Assembly (NCBI RefSeq): GCF_900107935.1
Contig: NZ_FNVG01000003.1
Coordinates: 62,001 to 126,000, forward strand
Source of the DNA: Vibrio hangzhouensis
GTDB taxonomy: Bacteria > Pseudomonadota > Gammaproteobacteria > Enterobacterales > Vibrionaceae
Length of the DNA: 64,000 bases
Reading direction: 5' to 3'
Shown here: piece by piece, positions 1 through 9,062 of the stretch
How positions within the stretch are numbered: position 1 is the first letter of the stretch
How the letters are laid out: every line of letters starts with the position of its first letter
Position numbers and translations under genes: made by a program
Notes under the pieces: generated by a model
What the model was told of the DNA's origin: nothing
The model's input: only the letters and a program-made list of their open reading frames with translations
Database searches by the model: none

Positions 1-92
1 GTGATTTTTACGCACAGACTGAAGAATTAGTGATCCAACACTTTGACCCAGCGCCAGAATTGCCGGACTATAAGACGTTGCCCCGGCCATAA
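1..92 (+). CDS. C-terminal end of an unidentified protein (partial)
   Basis: An open frame enters from the left edge and stops at TAA 90-92, encoding 29 residues that end DYKTLPRP. It is the tail of a gene whose body lies outside the window. Nothing in these residues identifies a family. It lies about 50 bp upstream of the dehydrogenase at 143 on the same strand, so the two could be co-transcribed. I see no terminator between them. Confidence 0.6.
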   Translation, partial: DFYAQTEELVIQHFDPAPELPDYKTLPRP

Positions 93-142
93 ACGCAATT
101 AACTACCTTTATCATTGGCCGTGAAACCACCAAGGAGAACTC

Positions 143-1108
143 ATGGCCGCCCTGAAAAAAATCGTATTTCTCGATCGCGATACCATTCCTGTAAATATCA
201 ATATTCCCCAGCCGAGTTTTGCTCACCAGTGGCTAGAATATCCGTCAACGCTTGCCAGCGAGGTAGCAGAGCGGATAGCCGATGCCGACATCGTCATTAC
301 CAACAAGGTGTATTTAGGGGAGACTGAGCTATCTAAGGCAGACAAAGTCAAGCATATCGCCGTTGCTGCAACTGGGGTAAATAATGTCGATCTCGATTAT
401 TGTCAGAGTCGTCAAATTGCCGTGAGTAACATTCGTGGTTATGCCACCCAGTCGGTCCCCGAGCATGTGATTGGGCTGTTGTTTACTCTGATGCGCAACA
501 TTCCCGCTTACCACAATGACATTCAAGCGGGGGAGTGGCAGCGACAAAACAAGTTCTGTTTTTTTACTCATCCGATACAGGACATTGCGGGGTCCACTCT
601 GGGTATTATTGGCAGTGGTGCTCTGGGGCAGGCGACGGCGACTCTGGCCAGAGCGATTGGCATGAAGGTACAGTTTTCGGAGCGTAAAGGTGCGGCAGGT
701 TGCCGTCAGGGCTATGTGTCATTTGATCACTGCCTCGCAAGCAGCGATGCGATTGCTCTGTTGTGTCCGCTCACTGAAGAAACCCGAAACCTGATTGATC
801 GTGAAGCACTGTCGAAAATGAAACCCAATGCCATCTTGATCAACACTGGTCGTGGCGGTTTGGTGAATGAGGCCGATTTGGTGGATGCTCTGAAGCGCAA
901 CATCATCGCCGGTGCGGGGGTCGACGTGTTTACTCAGGAGCCTGCACCATCAGACAACCCTCTGATTGCCAACATGGATTTACCCAATCTGATTTTGACG
1001 CCCCATGTTGCGTGGGGAAGTCACTCATCCATCCAAACCTTGTGTGACATATTAGTGAGCAATATTGAAGCGGCAGAACGAGGAGCGCTGCAGAATCGGG
1101 TGAGATAA
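143..1108 (+). CDS. D-2-hydroxyacid dehydrogenase (glycerate dehydrogenase / hydroxypyruvate reductase type)
   Basis: A 321-aa cytoplasmic NAD(P)H-dependent oxidoreductase that should interconvert a 2-oxoacid such as hydroxypyruvate or glyoxylate with its D-2-hydroxyacid. The Rossmann loop GIIGSGALGQ lies near residue 152. The catalytic triad of the family is visible: Arg in INTGRGG (about 233), Glu in FTQEPAP (about 263) and His in TPHVAWGS (about 285). The ATG is well placed behind AAGGAGAAC. The length is normal for the family. Substrate cannot be read from sequence; glycerate dehydrogenase (HprA-like) is the best guess. It converges with the UspA-like gene. Confidence 0.88.
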   Translation: MAALKKIVFLDRDTIPVNINIPQPSFAHQWLEYPSTLASEVAERIADADIVITNKVYLGETELSKADKVKHIAVAATGVNNVDLDYCQSRQIAVSNIRGYATQSVPEHVIGLLFTLMRNIPAYHNDIQAGEWQRQNKFCFFTHPIQDIAGSTLGIIGSGALGQATATLARAIGMKVQFSERKGAAGCRQGYVSFDHCLASSDAIALLCPLTEETRNLIDREALSKMKPNAILINTGRGGLVNEADLVDALKRNIIAGAGVDVFTQEPAPSDNPLIANMDLPNLILTPHVAWGSHSSIQTLCDILVSNIEAAERGALQNRVR

Positions 1109-1110
1109 AA

Positions 1111-1135
1111 ATGTCCCGCACTGTTGGCGGGACAT
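1111..1135. terminator. hairpin terminator between the dehydrogenase and uspA-like genes
   Basis: Perfect 9-bp arms, ATGTCCCGC (1111-1119) and GCGGGACAT (1127-1135), with a 7-nt loop. On the minus strand the stem is followed by TTTTAT, so it terminates the uspA-like gene well. On the plus strand the T-run is poor. Confidence 0.75.
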
Positions 1136-1140
1136 TAACG

Positions 1141-1581
1141 TTAACGGGTTTGCGGTTTGACCACCAGAACATTGATTGGAGAGTTCTGGACCACTTTGCT
1201 GGCGACTGAGCCCAGCACGACCTTGTCAATTTTGGAGCGCTTATGACTCGGCATCACGATAAGATCGGCGCCAAGGCGTTCAGCGTAATCTAAAATCGTG
1301 GAGTAAGGTTTACCTTCAGCTACGTGTACTTTGTACACAACGTCATCTGGTATATGTTGATCGGCAAACGTCTCCAACTGAGCCCTGACGTCATTCTTCA
1401 TTCGTGCAGCCGCGTCCTTTGGAAAATAGGTGGCGACCATCGACATATGAATGCCAGGGAGTACATTGAGAAGATGGACTTCTGCATTGGAATGTATGGC
1501 ATGCCAGACCGCTATTTCAACCGCTTTATCAGAAAAGCCTTTGTCATTTAAATCGACAGGAACCAGGATTTGTTTGTACAT
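1141..1581 (-). CDS. universal stress protein, UspA family
   Basis: A 146-aa single-domain Usp protein starting MYKQILVPVDLND, the typical first beta strand with the conserved Asp. The C-terminal nucleotide-loop region VMPSHKRSKIDKVVLGSVASKVV fits the ATP-binding GxxG-9x-G(S/T) signature of this family, with GSVAS present. The longer frame to 1623 is rejected: the ATG at 1581 has a good AAGAAGAGAA ribosome site just upstream. Its role is presumably stress survival, possibly as an adenine-nucleotide-binding dimer. It is monocistronic and convergent with the dehydrogenase. Confidence 0.88.
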   Translation of the reverse strand: MYKQILVPVDLNDKGFSDKAVEIAVWHAIHSNAEVHLLNVLPGIHMSMVATYFPKDAAARMKNDVRAQLETFADQHIPDDVVYKVHVAEGKPYSTILDYAERLGADLIVMPSHKRSKIDKVVLGSVASKVVQNSPINVLVVKPQTR

Positions 1582-1704
1582 GTTGTTTCTCTTCTTAGTC
1601 CGCACCCTACTAGCATAGGGCAAAGCGAACGCTTAGCTAGTTTATCCGTTCCATTATTGGGTCGTTCAAGGCTCTGGTGATGTTACTCCAGAGCCTCTTT
1701 AACT

Positions 1705-4284
1705 TTAAGCGCTCAGGTTTTCACGTCGAGCGCGGCGCTTTTGATTCAACGCAAGCGCGAGAAGCAGAAGCAGTGCAGGGACAAACACCCATTCTTTCAT
1801 TGGTCTGTCTGCATCCTGTACGATAGACTGGATTTCCCAATCAAAGTCTAGTCCCGACGCCTCTGCTGGGCTACCAAACTCAACCATATCGATGATCATT
1901 TTACCGTCGTTCTCGGTGAGCATCAGACCCATAGAAGCAATTCGGTCATCGGCGGTGACTGCGTTGTCATCGAAAGGCAAGCGAACGGTTTTTTCCACAT
2001 ACTTCCCTTCCAGAGTTTCACCCGCTACACGCAACTGAATTGATTGTCCAACATTTAGCTTTTCAGTAACTTGAGCTATCTCAACCCCAGGTGAAAGAAC
2101 TTTTGCCGGGTACACCATATCCCACCAGAAACCTGGTCGGAAGAAAGTGAAGGTCAGAACCAGTAGTAATACGGTTTCCCACCATTTGTTTTTGGTGAAC
2201 CACCAACCTTGTGTCGCTGCAGAGAAAATCAGCATTGCAATCACTGCAGAGATCACCGTCATCGCGAGGTGCCACCAGCTGTCAATTCCCATCATCAGCA
2301 ACTGAGTGTTGAAGATGAACATGAACGGCAGAATGGCTGTTCGAATATCGTAGGTAAAGCCCTGAATACCAGTACGGATTGGATCTGATTTAGCTATGGC
2401 TGCCGCTGCAAACGCCGCCAGACCAACCGGTGGGGTGTCATCCGCCAGGATCCCGAAGTAGAACACGAACAGGTGAACAGCGATTAATGGGATGATCAGA
2501 CCGTGCGCGGCACCCAGTGTCACGATAACCGGCGCCATTAGCGTCGATACGACGATATAGTTTGCCGTGGTGGGAAGACCCATCCCCAGAACCAGAGAGA
2601 TGACCGCGGTAAATAGTAGCATCAAGATGATGCTACCGCCGGAGATAAACTCGACGAAGTCGGTCATGACCAGACCGATACCTGTCAGGGTGACCACGCC
2701 CACGACTGTACCCGCTGCAGCTGTCGCTACACCGATACCAATCATGTTACGAGCACCGGATACCAGACTTTCAGCCAGATCGATAAAGCCAGCTTTCAGT
2801 TCAGTAGTCACGTCACTGGTTTTGGCCATCATAGCGATCAGCGGTCGCTGGGTGATCAGAATGAAGATCATAAAGACCGTTGCCCAGAATGCTGACAGAC
2901 CTGGAGAGAAGCGCTCTACCGTCAGACACCAAACCAGTACGACGATAGGGAGCAGGAAGTGCAGACCCGACTTAATCGTTGGGCCTGGATCCGGTACTTC
3001 ATTCAACTCGCCATCAATCTCCATGCCACCTTCTTTGGCGTAGGACGCTGATACCTTTAGCAAGCCAAGATAAGAGAGGATGAGAGCCACGCCAACAATG
3101 GGAGTTGCGGCATCACCAAAGACATCTTTGGTCCAGCCGATGCCGTAGTAAACCACAGCACTGATCACACACAGCCCCAAAATCGTCCCGGTAAACGACA
3201 GTAAGCTTTGTATCAGAGTTGGAGTGTGACGACGCGGCAGGCCAGTCATACCGGCCTTACAGGCTTCGAGGTGAACAATATAAATCAGGGCAATGTAGGA
3301 AATCAGGGCCGGGAGTAGGGCGGCTTTGATCACTTCTACATAGGAAATACCCACATATTCCACCATTAGGAAAGCGGCTGCACCCATGATAGGAGGTGTC
3401 AACTGACCGTTGGTAGAGGCGGCAACCTCTACCGCACCTGCTTTGGTACCCGGGAAGCCAACTCGCTTCATCAATGGGATCGTAAAGGTACCGGTCGTGA
3501 CCACGTTCGCAATGGAAGAACCAGACACCAGGCCCGACAGCCCCGATGCGACAACGGCTGCTTTTGCCGGGCCACCACGCATGTGCCCTAGTAGAGAGAA
3601 TGCGACCTTAATAAAGTATGCGCCTGCACCTGCTCGCTCCAACATGGCGCCGAACAATACAAACAAAAATACGAAAGAGGTGGATACGCCTAGAGCAACA
3701 CCGAACACCCCTTCTGTTGTCAGCCATAGGTGTGACATGGCCTTATTCAGGCTTGCGCCCTTGTGGGCAATCACGTCTGGCATATAAGGACCACCAAAGG
3801 TGTACAACAGGAATACCGCTGCAACGACCATCAACGGAGGTCCAAGGGCTCGGCGAGTGGCTTCCAGTAGCAGCACCATACCGGTTACTGCAAATACAAT
3901 ATCCATTGTAGTTGGTGCACCAGAGCGTCCTGCAAGCTGAGTATAAAACAGATAGATATAAGCGGCAGAAAAACTACCAGCGAGCGCCAATATCCAGTCG
4001 ATAGCAGGAATGTGGTCTCGAGGTGAGTTCTTCATTGCCGGATAGGCAGTAAAGGCCAGAAAAATAGCAAACGTCAGGTGTATTGAACGTGCTTCGGTGT
4101 CGTTTAATACGCCAAAATTGAAAACAAATGGTAGTGGCGATGCGTACCAAAGTTGAAATAGTGACCAACATAGTGGAACCAGCCAGAGAATTTTCGCTGG
4201 GATGCCCTTTGGGCTTCTTGCTCCAGTGTCAGCCTGTGCGACCATGTCTTGCACATCTTGCGACGGTTGTGTTGTCTGCGTCAT
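1705..4284 (-). CDS. TAXI-type TRAP transporter permease, fused small and large membrane subunits (DctQM-like) with DUF3394-like tail
   Basis: An 859-aa inner-membrane protein in which the 4-TM small subunit and the 12-TM large subunit of a TRAP transporter are one chain. The N-terminal ~150 residues hold four hydrophobic segments. The centre carries the DctM-type signatures SGLSGLVSGSSIANVVTTG and GMGLPTTANYIV and the ADDTPPVGLAAFAAAA segment. The last ~150 residues are an extra domain (DUF3394 type). It has a periplasmic stretch reading MVEFGSPAEASGLDFDWEI, which looks PDZ-like, then a final TM helix and a basic tail. It should import an organic acid or amino-acid-like solute with Na+ together with the binding protein encoded just upstream. 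Substrate is unknown. Confidence 0.88.
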   Translation of the reverse strand: MTQTTQPSQDVQDMVAQADTGARSPKGIPAKILWLVPLCWSLFQLWYASPLPFVFNFGVLNDTEARSIHLTFAIFLAFTAYPAMKNSPRDHIPAIDWILALAGSFSAAYIYLFYTQLAGRSGAPTTMDIVFAVTGMVLLLEATRRALGPPLMVVAAVFLLYTFGGPYMPDVIAHKGASLNKAMSHLWLTTEGVFGVALGVSTSFVFLFVLFGAMLERAGAGAYFIKVAFSLLGHMRGGPAKAAVVASGLSGLVSGSSIANVVTTGTFTIPLMKRVGFPGTKAGAVEVAASTNGQLTPPIMGAAAFLMVEYVGISYVEVIKAALLPALISYIALIYIVHLEACKAGMTGLPRRHTPTLIQSLLSFTGTILGLCVISAVVYYGIGWTKDVFGDAATPIVGVALILSYLGLLKVSASYAKEGGMEIDGELNEVPDPGPTIKSGLHFLLPIVVLVWCLTVERFSPGLSAFWATVFMIFILITQRPLIAMMAKTSDVTTELKAGFIDLAESLVSGARNMIGIGVATAAAGTVVGVVTLTGIGLVMTDFVEFISGGSIILMLLFTAVISLVLGMGLPTTANYIVVSTLMAPVIVTLGAAHGLIIPLIAVHLFVFYFGILADDTPPVGLAAFAAAAIAKSDPIRTGIQGFTYDIRTAILPFMFIFNTQLLMMGIDSWWHLAMTVISAVIAMLIFSAATQGWWFTKNKWWETVLLLVLTFTFFRPGFWWDMVYPAKVLSPGVEIAQVTEKLNVGQSIQLRVAGETLEGKYVEKTVRLPFDDNAVTADDRIASMGLMLTENDGKMIIDMVEFGSPAEASGLDFDWEIQSIVQDADRPMKEWVFVPALLLLLALALNQKRRARRENLSA

Positions 4285-4445
4285 GTACTTTATCCTTTAT
4301 TATTTATGGTCCTGTGTCTGTCAAACAAGGTTAACGAACCATATTTCGCATTTAACATTGTAGTCAATGGATGCAAACGTGTGGTTTTAGTTGTGTTTTC
4401 TCAGGGCTCTGAAAATGACGGGCTAAAAGAAAGAGCCCAAACAGC

Positions 4446-4473
4446 AACACCAGATGGTAGACAGTCTGGTGTT
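4446..4473 (-). terminator. hairpin between the TRAP binding-protein and permease genes
   Basis: Arms AACACCAGA (4446-4454) and TCTGGTGTT (4465-4473) pair perfectly around a 10-nt loop in the 258-bp gap between the binding-protein gene and the permease. On the minus strand there is no strong T-run, so it more likely acts as a partial terminator or an mRNA 3'-end stabiliser, raising binding-protein level over permease. The segment just downstream also holds GGGCTCT (4406-4412) and AGAGCCC (about 4431-4437), a second possible stem. Confidence 0.5.
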
Positions 4474-4542
4474 GGTTTTCTTTGAGTGCTACGCATAGTA
4501 GAAAAGTGATAGGGGAAGCGGAGCCTCCCCTACAAAGCAGCC

Positions 4543-5511
4543 TTACTTAAGAAGACCTGCTTCTTTGTAGTACTTCTCAGCACCTGGGTGAAGAGGAATA
4601 GACAGGCCAGCTTTCACCATGTCTTCTTTCTTCAGGTTCGCAAATGCCGGGTGCAGGCGCTTAAATGTGTCGAAGTTTTCGAACACAGCTTTTGCAACGT
4701 TGTAAGCAACGTCATCAGACACGTCAGATGTTGTTACCATTGTCGCCGCTACACCAAAACTGTTTACGTCCTGGTCAGTGCCGCGGTACATGCCAGCAGG
4801 CACTGTGCTGTATGCGTAGTATGGGTTTGTAGAAACGATGCTGTCGATCTTCTCACCCGTAGCGGAAATCAGTTTCGCGTCACAAGATGTAGTTGCTTCT
4901 TTGATCGATCCATTTGGATGACCGACAACATAAACGAAGGCATCAATTTTGTTGTCACACAGTGCTTGTGAACGCTCAGAACCTTTCAGCTCAGAAGCCA
5001 GTTTAAAGTCTGCGTTTGTCCAGCCCATTGCATCCATGACGACGCCCATTGTTGCGCGGTCACCTGAACCCGGGTTACCGATGTTTACGCGCTTACCTTT
5101 CAGGTCTGTAACGTTTTCAATACCGGCATCTGTGCGAGCAATGATGTTGAATGGTTCTGTATGCAGAGAGAATACTGCACGAAGCTTTTTGTAAGGGCCT
5201 TGCTCTTCAAATTTGCTCGTGCCGTTGTAGCCGTGATATTGCCAGTCAGATTGAACGATACCGAAATCTAACTCACCAGCACGGATAGTGTTGACATTGT
5301 AGATAGAACCACCAGTGGACTCTACTGAACAACGAATGTTGTGTTCCTTACGGCCTTTATTCACAAGCTTACAGATGGCACCGCCTGTTGGATAATAAAC
5401 ACCTGTGACGGAACCTGTACCAATTGTGATGAACTCTTGAGCATTAACAGCGCCTGCGCCCATAACAGCAGCGGCAATAGCACCGATTTTAACAAGTTTC
5501 TTAAATGCCAT
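4543..5511 (-). CDS. TRAP transporter solute-binding protein, TAXI family
   Basis: A 322-aa periplasmic receptor. A signal peptide (MAFKKLVKIGAIAAAVMGAG, cleavage likely after AVNA) is followed by the TAXI start motif FITIGTGSVTGVYYPTGGA and later LKGKRVNIGNPGSG. I chose ATG 5511 over the ORF start at 5532 because AAGGAAGGGAA lies directly upstream of it and the signal peptide then begins correctly. It hands substrate to the fused permease encoded 258 bp downstream. TAXI proteins elsewhere bind glutamate, 2-oxoglutarate or related acids; the ligand here is not determinable. Confidence 0.9.
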   Translation of the reverse strand: MAFKKLVKIGAIAAAVMGAGAVNAQEFITIGTGSVTGVYYPTGGAICKLVNKGRKEHNIRCSVESTGGSIYNVNTIRAGELDFGIVQSDWQYHGYNGTSKFEEQGPYKKLRAVFSLHTEPFNIIARTDAGIENVTDLKGKRVNIGNPGSGDRATMGVVMDAMGWTNADFKLASELKGSERSQALCDNKIDAFVYVVGHPNGSIKEATTSCDAKLISATGEKIDSIVSTNPYYAYSTVPAGMYRGTDQDVNSFGVAATMVTTSDVSDDVAYNVAKAVFENFDTFKRLHPAFANLKKEDMVKAGLSIPLHPGAEKYYKEAGLLK

Positions 5512-5532
5512 GAATTTCCCTTCCTTATTCAT

Positions 5533-5845
5533 TATTAGCCCTGAATAACTATAGTTGTCATCAGAGGTTTCCTATGTGGAAACGGCATCTTTTCCAATCC
5601 ATATGTTGAAAAAGTGGCGCAATCATACCAAATAAATTGGAAGAAAATTACTGGATTGTTAATAAATATAGGGGAATTGTCTGTGCTAGAGGATTGGATT
5701 TATCTGTTTATTTTGCAATATAACCTAATAAAAACAGATAATTAGTTTTAAATCTGGACCAATCTCTCGATTTTTCAAGATGTGATGTAAATCACGGAAC
5801 AATTCTGTTCCGTGATACTTTATTCTGAATGTAAATGTTTAAAAC
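5533..5845. promoter_or_regulatory. intergenic region with argR 3' hairpin and CRP-like site
   Basis: A 313-bp AT-rich gap downstream of argR and upstream of the TAXI gene. It holds a perfect 11-bp stem, ATCACGGAACA (5791-5801) with TGTTCCGTGAT (5806-5816), which is the probable argR terminator though T-poor. Overlapping its left arm is TGTGA-TGTAAA-TCACG (5781-5796), a 9/10 match to the CRP half-site pair TGTGA-N6-TCACA. Nothing else coding is visible. Confidence 0.5.
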
Positions 5846-6316
5846 TTAGCCGGCATACTCAAACAGGTCGCATACCGATTCAAACAACTGCTCGGTGGTT
5901 ACGTTTAAGGTTGGTGTGATGAAAATCGTATCATCTCCTGCCACCACACCCAGTATGCCCTCGGCTTTACCGAGTGAATCAAGTAAACGTGCAATAAGCT
6001 GTGCCGCACCCGGACCGGTATGAATAACCACGATCGCGTTGTTGTAGTCGATATCAAGTACCAGCTCTCTCAATGAGCTCGATACCGTCGGTACGCCCAG
6101 TTCTGCCGGAAGGCAGTACACCATTTCCATTTTGGCATTCCGCGTTCTCACTGCGCCAAACTTGGTCAGCATCCGTGACACTTTGGATTGGTTGATGTTC
6201 TCAAATCCCTCGAGTTTTAATGCATCAACAATCTCGCCCTGTGAGCCAAAACGTTCTTCTTTTAACAACGCTTTAAACGCGCGAACCAGATTGTCTTGTT
6301 TGTCATTATTGCGCAT
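5846..6316 (-). CDS. argR: arginine repressor ArgR
   Basis: A 156-aa regulator of arginine biosynthesis and catabolism. The N-terminal winged-helix DNA-binding domain includes [14 protein letters not shown] and [20 protein letters not shown]. The C-terminal hexamerisation and L-arginine-binding domain contains [18 protein letters not shown] and [13 protein letters not shown], with the conserved GDD loop. Length and order match E. coli ArgR. It is divergent from mdh across 338 bp, the same arrangement as in enterobacteria. I could not pick out a clean ARG box in that gap. Confidence 0.96.
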   Translation of the reverse strand: MRNNDKQDNLVRAFKALLKEERFGSQGEIVDALKLEGFENINQSKVSRMLTKFGAVRTRNAKMEMVYCLPAELGVPTVSSSLRELVLDIDYNNAIVVIHTGPGAAQLIARLLDSLGKAEGILGVVAGDDTIFITPTLNVTTEQLFESVCDLFEYAG

Positions 6317-6654
6317 AAACGCCTCATATATTCGTTCTACTAGCAGTGATCGGGCTATTGTGGCACAGAACCGTAACCTTGACCAAATAATCCATGGTTT
6401 ATGCTGACCATATCACTTTAATCAATGCCTGCTTTGTCGGTGATAACCTCATAATTAGCAAGGGGAAAAATGGGTTCTCAAGACAAGTTTGTCATGATAG
6501 CTTAGTAGCACGTATTTAGTGAGTTGCGCGAGCTCGCAAAGCTGAGGTTAATTGATTGTAATCGATTAGTGATTACTATAGCTTTTTAGTTAATCGATGA
6601 AAAATTACCCTACAAGACTATTAATAAGAGATACAAATCTCAAGGAGAACTACC
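6317..6654. promoter_or_regulatory. argR-mdh divergent intergenic region
   Basis: 338 bp without a gene, containing promoters for both argR and mdh. Visible structure includes an inverted repeat GTAATC-N7-GATTAC at 6558-6576 and the short palindrome GCGAGCTCGC near 6528-6537. The mdh ribosome site AAGGAGAAC lies about 6642-6650. No convincing ARG or ArcA box could be assigned by eye. Confidence 0.4.
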
Positions 6655-7590
6655 ATGAAAGTAGCTGTTATTGGTGCCGCTGGTGGCATCGGTCAAGCCC
6701 TAGCTCTACTACTTAAAAACCGTCTTCCAGCCGGTTCTGATTTAGCCCTGTACGATATCGCACCTGTTACACCGGGTGTAGCAGCCGATCTTAGCCACAT
6801 TCCAACTCCGGTTTCTATTAAAGGTTACGCGGGTGAAGACCCAACTCCAGCACTTGAGGGTGCGGATGTGGTTCTTATCTCGGCAGGTGTTGCCCGTAAA
6901 CCAGGTATGGATCGCTCAGACCTGTTCAACGTGAATGCTGGCATTGTTAAATCTTTGGCTGAAAAGATTGCGGTAGTTTGTCCGACAGCTTGTGTGGGTA
7001 TCATCACTAACCCTGTTAACACCACAGTGCCAATTGCTGCTGAAGTACTTAAAAAAGCTGGTGTATACGACAAGCGCAGATTGTTTGGCGTGACCACACT
7101 GGACGTGATTCGCTCAGAAACGTTTGTGGCGGATTTGAAAGCGAAAGATCCAGGTGATATTCGAGTGCCAGTGATCGGTGGCCATTCTGGTGTGACGATC
7201 CTTCCGCTACTTTCTCAAGTAGAAGGTGTGGAGTTTACAGCAGAAGAAGTAGAAGCATTGACGAAACGTATTCAGAATGCGGGTACCGAAGTAGTTGAAG
7301 CGAAAGCTGGTGGCGGTTCTGCAACATTGTCAATGGGTCAGGCAGCATGCCGCTTTGGTCTTGCATTAGTAAAAGGCCTTCAGGGCGAAGAGAATGTTAT
7401 TGAATGTGCATACGTTGAGGGCGACGGTGAGCATGCTCCATTCTTCGCACAGCCAGTGAAGCTGGGTAAAGACGGTGCAGAAGCAATCCTGAGCTACGGT
7501 GAGTTGAGTGACTACGAAAAAGCAGCACTAGATGGCATGCTAGAGACGCTGAACAAGGACATCGAAATTGGTGTGGAATTCGCGAAGTAA
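6655..7590 (+). CDS. mdh: malate dehydrogenase (NAD+)
   Basis: A 311-aa TCA-cycle enzyme oxidising malate to oxaloacetate in the cytoplasm. The N-terminus [20 protein letters not shown] is the dinucleotide-binding fold. The substrate-binding Arg region includes [27 protein letters not shown] and the catalytic His in [14 protein letters not shown] follow. The length (E. coli 312) and the AAGGAGAAC ribosome site support the start. It is monocistronic, closed by a strong terminator. Confidence 0.97.
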   Translation: MKVAVIGAAGGIGQALALLLKNRLPAGSDLALYDIAPVTPGVAADLSHIPTPVSIKGYAGEDPTPALEGADVVLISAGVARKPGMDRSDLFNVNAGIVKSLAEKIAVVCPTACVGIITNPVNTTVPIAAEVLKKAGVYDKRRLFGVTTLDVIRSETFVADLKAKDPGDIRVPVIGGHSGVTILPLLSQVEGVEFTAEEVEALTKRIQNAGTEVVEAKAGGGSATLSMGQAACRFGLALVKGLQGEENVIECAYVEGDGEHAPFFAQPVKLGKDGAEAILSYGELSDYEKAALDGMLETLNKDIEIGVEFAK

Positions 7591-7616
7591 TTCCTCTTAA
7601 CTGAGTCATGTTGATA

Positions 7617-7646
7617 AAGCCGAATCTTTTAAAGATCGGCTTTTTT
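7617..7646 (+). terminator. mdh terminator
   Basis: AAGCCGA (7617-7623) pairs with TCGGCTT (7636-7642). An inner TCTTT/AAAGA extension lengthens the stem, and a run of T ending at 7646 follows. Confidence 0.85.
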
Positions 7647-7696
7647 GATCTATACCGATAATAAGCGCGTATACAAAGTGTGCGTGAGGAGGGGGT

Positions 7697-7888
7697 ATGG
7701 ACATCAAACATGTCGTTAAAGGAATGTGGGTAGAATCGCAGCACGGTGCAGGGAAAGTGCTGGTTGTGGACGAAGTGTCGCAATCGGTGCTGGTGGAGCC
7801 GTTAGGCAGCGATGAACAATGGGCTCTATCCGTTGATGAGGTGGAAGAAGAGCTTCAGCTTCACAATGGCTGCGATCAGTACTATTAG
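7697..7888 (+). CDS. conserved small protein of unknown function (63 aa)
   Basis: A 63-residue acidic protein with a strong GAGGAGGGGG ribosome site immediately before its ATG. It contains VKGMWVESQHGAGKVLVVDEVSQ, reminiscent of a small beta-barrel fold, and a tail rich in Glu. There is no signal peptide or TM segment. It sits between the mdh terminator and the ispB convergent terminator, so it is its own short unit. I do not recognise a named family and assign no function. Confidence 0.7.
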   Translation: MDIKHVVKGMWVESQHGAGKVLVVDEVSQSVLVEPLGSDEQWALSVDEVEEELQLHNGCDQYY

Positions 7889-7905
7889 CCCGAGGTTAAT
7901 TAAAG

Positions 7906-7935
7906 AGGTAGCGACCAGTGACGCTACCTTTTTTT
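7906..7935. terminator. bidirectional terminator between the 63-aa gene and ispB
   Basis: AGGTAGCG (7906-7913) and CGCTACCT (7922-7929) flank an 8-nt loop. Seven T follow on the plus strand and overlap the ispB stop codon. Confidence 0.8.
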
Positions 7936-8905
7936 ATGCGCTGCGCTTAACCGCCATGTAGGCCAGAGAGATCAGAGCTTGCTTATACTCGCTCTCAGGA
8001 AGCACTGAGAGTGCTTCAATGGCTTTGTCTGCTTCTTTATAGGCCATCTCTTCAGTATATGTCAGAGAGCCGACGCGTTGCATTGTGGCCATAATACTGT
8101 CCAGTTTATCTAACCCATTTCCTTGCTCAATAGCTTCACGAATCATAGTACTCTCGTGTTGCTCTCCGTGCTGCATGGCGTGGATAAGTGGTAACGTCGG
8201 TTTACCTTCTGCAAGATCATCGCCGACATTCTTACCCATGTCTTCACCAGTAGAGGTGTAGTCCATAACATCATCGATAAGCTGGAATGCAGTGCCAAGA
8301 TATTTGCCGTAGTTTTGCAGAGCAACTTCTACTTCCGGTTCAGCGTCGTTAAGAATGGCACCAACTTGCGTCGCTGCCTCAAACAGGCGTGCTGTTTTAG
8401 AGTAGATAACCTGCATATAGCTTTCTTCGCTAGTGTCAGGATCGTTGCAATTCATCAGCTGCTGAACTTCACCTTCAGCTATTACATTCACCGCATCACT
8501 CATTAACTCCAAAATGCGCAGCGAGCCAAGCGCTGTCATCATCTGGAAAGAGCGTGTATAGATATAGTCGCCTACCAGCACGCTCGCCGCATTACCAAAT
8601 GCTGCGTTTGCGGTGGCTTTACCGCGTCGCATGTCAGACTCGTCGACCACATCATCATGCAACAAAGTTGCAGTGTGGATAAATTCTATAAAGGCAGCAG
8701 CTGTCGTATGAGCATTACCCTGATAACCCAGCGCTTTGGCTGACAGGATAGCAAGAAGCGGTCTTAGGCGCTTTCCTCCGCTGCTCACAATGTAAAAACC
8801 AAGCTGATTGATTAGGCTAACTTCAGAGTTTAATTGTGCTTGTATTGTTTCGTTCACTTTTGCCATATCATCGGCAGTCAGTGCTTGGATAGCTTTAAAA
8901 TCCAT
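7934..8905 (-). CDS. ispB: octaprenyl diphosphate synthase
   Basis: A 323-aa trans-isoprenyl diphosphate synthase that makes the C40 side chain for ubiquinone and menaquinone. The two Asp-rich motifs are present: LLHDDVVDESDMRRG (FARM) and LIDDVMDYT (SARM). GGKRLRP supplies the IPP-binding Arg/Lys. The length matches E. coli IspB. Its location divergent from rplU-rpmA is the conserved gammaproteobacterial context and supports ispB over other prenyl synthases. Confidence 0.95.
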   Translation of the reverse strand: MDFKAIQALTADDMAKVNETIQAQLNSEVSLINQLGFYIVSSGGKRLRPLLAILSAKALGYQGNAHTTAAAFIEFIHTATLLHDDVVDESDMRRGKATANAAFGNAASVLVGDYIYTRSFQMMTALGSLRILELMSDAVNVIAEGEVQQLMNCNDPDTSEESYMQVIYSKTARLFEAATQVGAILNDAEPEVEVALQNYGKYLGTAFQLIDDVMDYTSTGEDMGKNVGDDLAEGKPTLPLIHAMQHGEQHESTMIREAIEQGNGLDKLDSIMATMQRVGSLTYTEEMAYKEADKAIEALSVLPESEYKQALISLAYMAVKRSA

Positions 8906-9062
8906 TACGTACCCGGTTGAGCTTAGAGCCTGTAAGGCTTAATCGTTGGTTATAATCTGTGAATAATACACTAAAAAACGTTGATTAATACATGGTGAAA
9001 GGGCATTATTGCGGCACTTTCGATTGGCGATTAGTGTTTCGCCAATTTTTTCAAAATATGGC

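Noticed and set aside
2567..3043. Long plus-strand frames opposite the TRAP permease (also 3410-3787)
   Set aside because: Low-complexity Thr/Pro/Met-rich translations typical of antisense to a membrane-protein gene, without ribosome sites.
4249..4485. 78-aa plus-strand frame in the TRAP intergenic gap
   Set aside because: It crosses the permease start and the hairpin, has no ribosome site and no domain.
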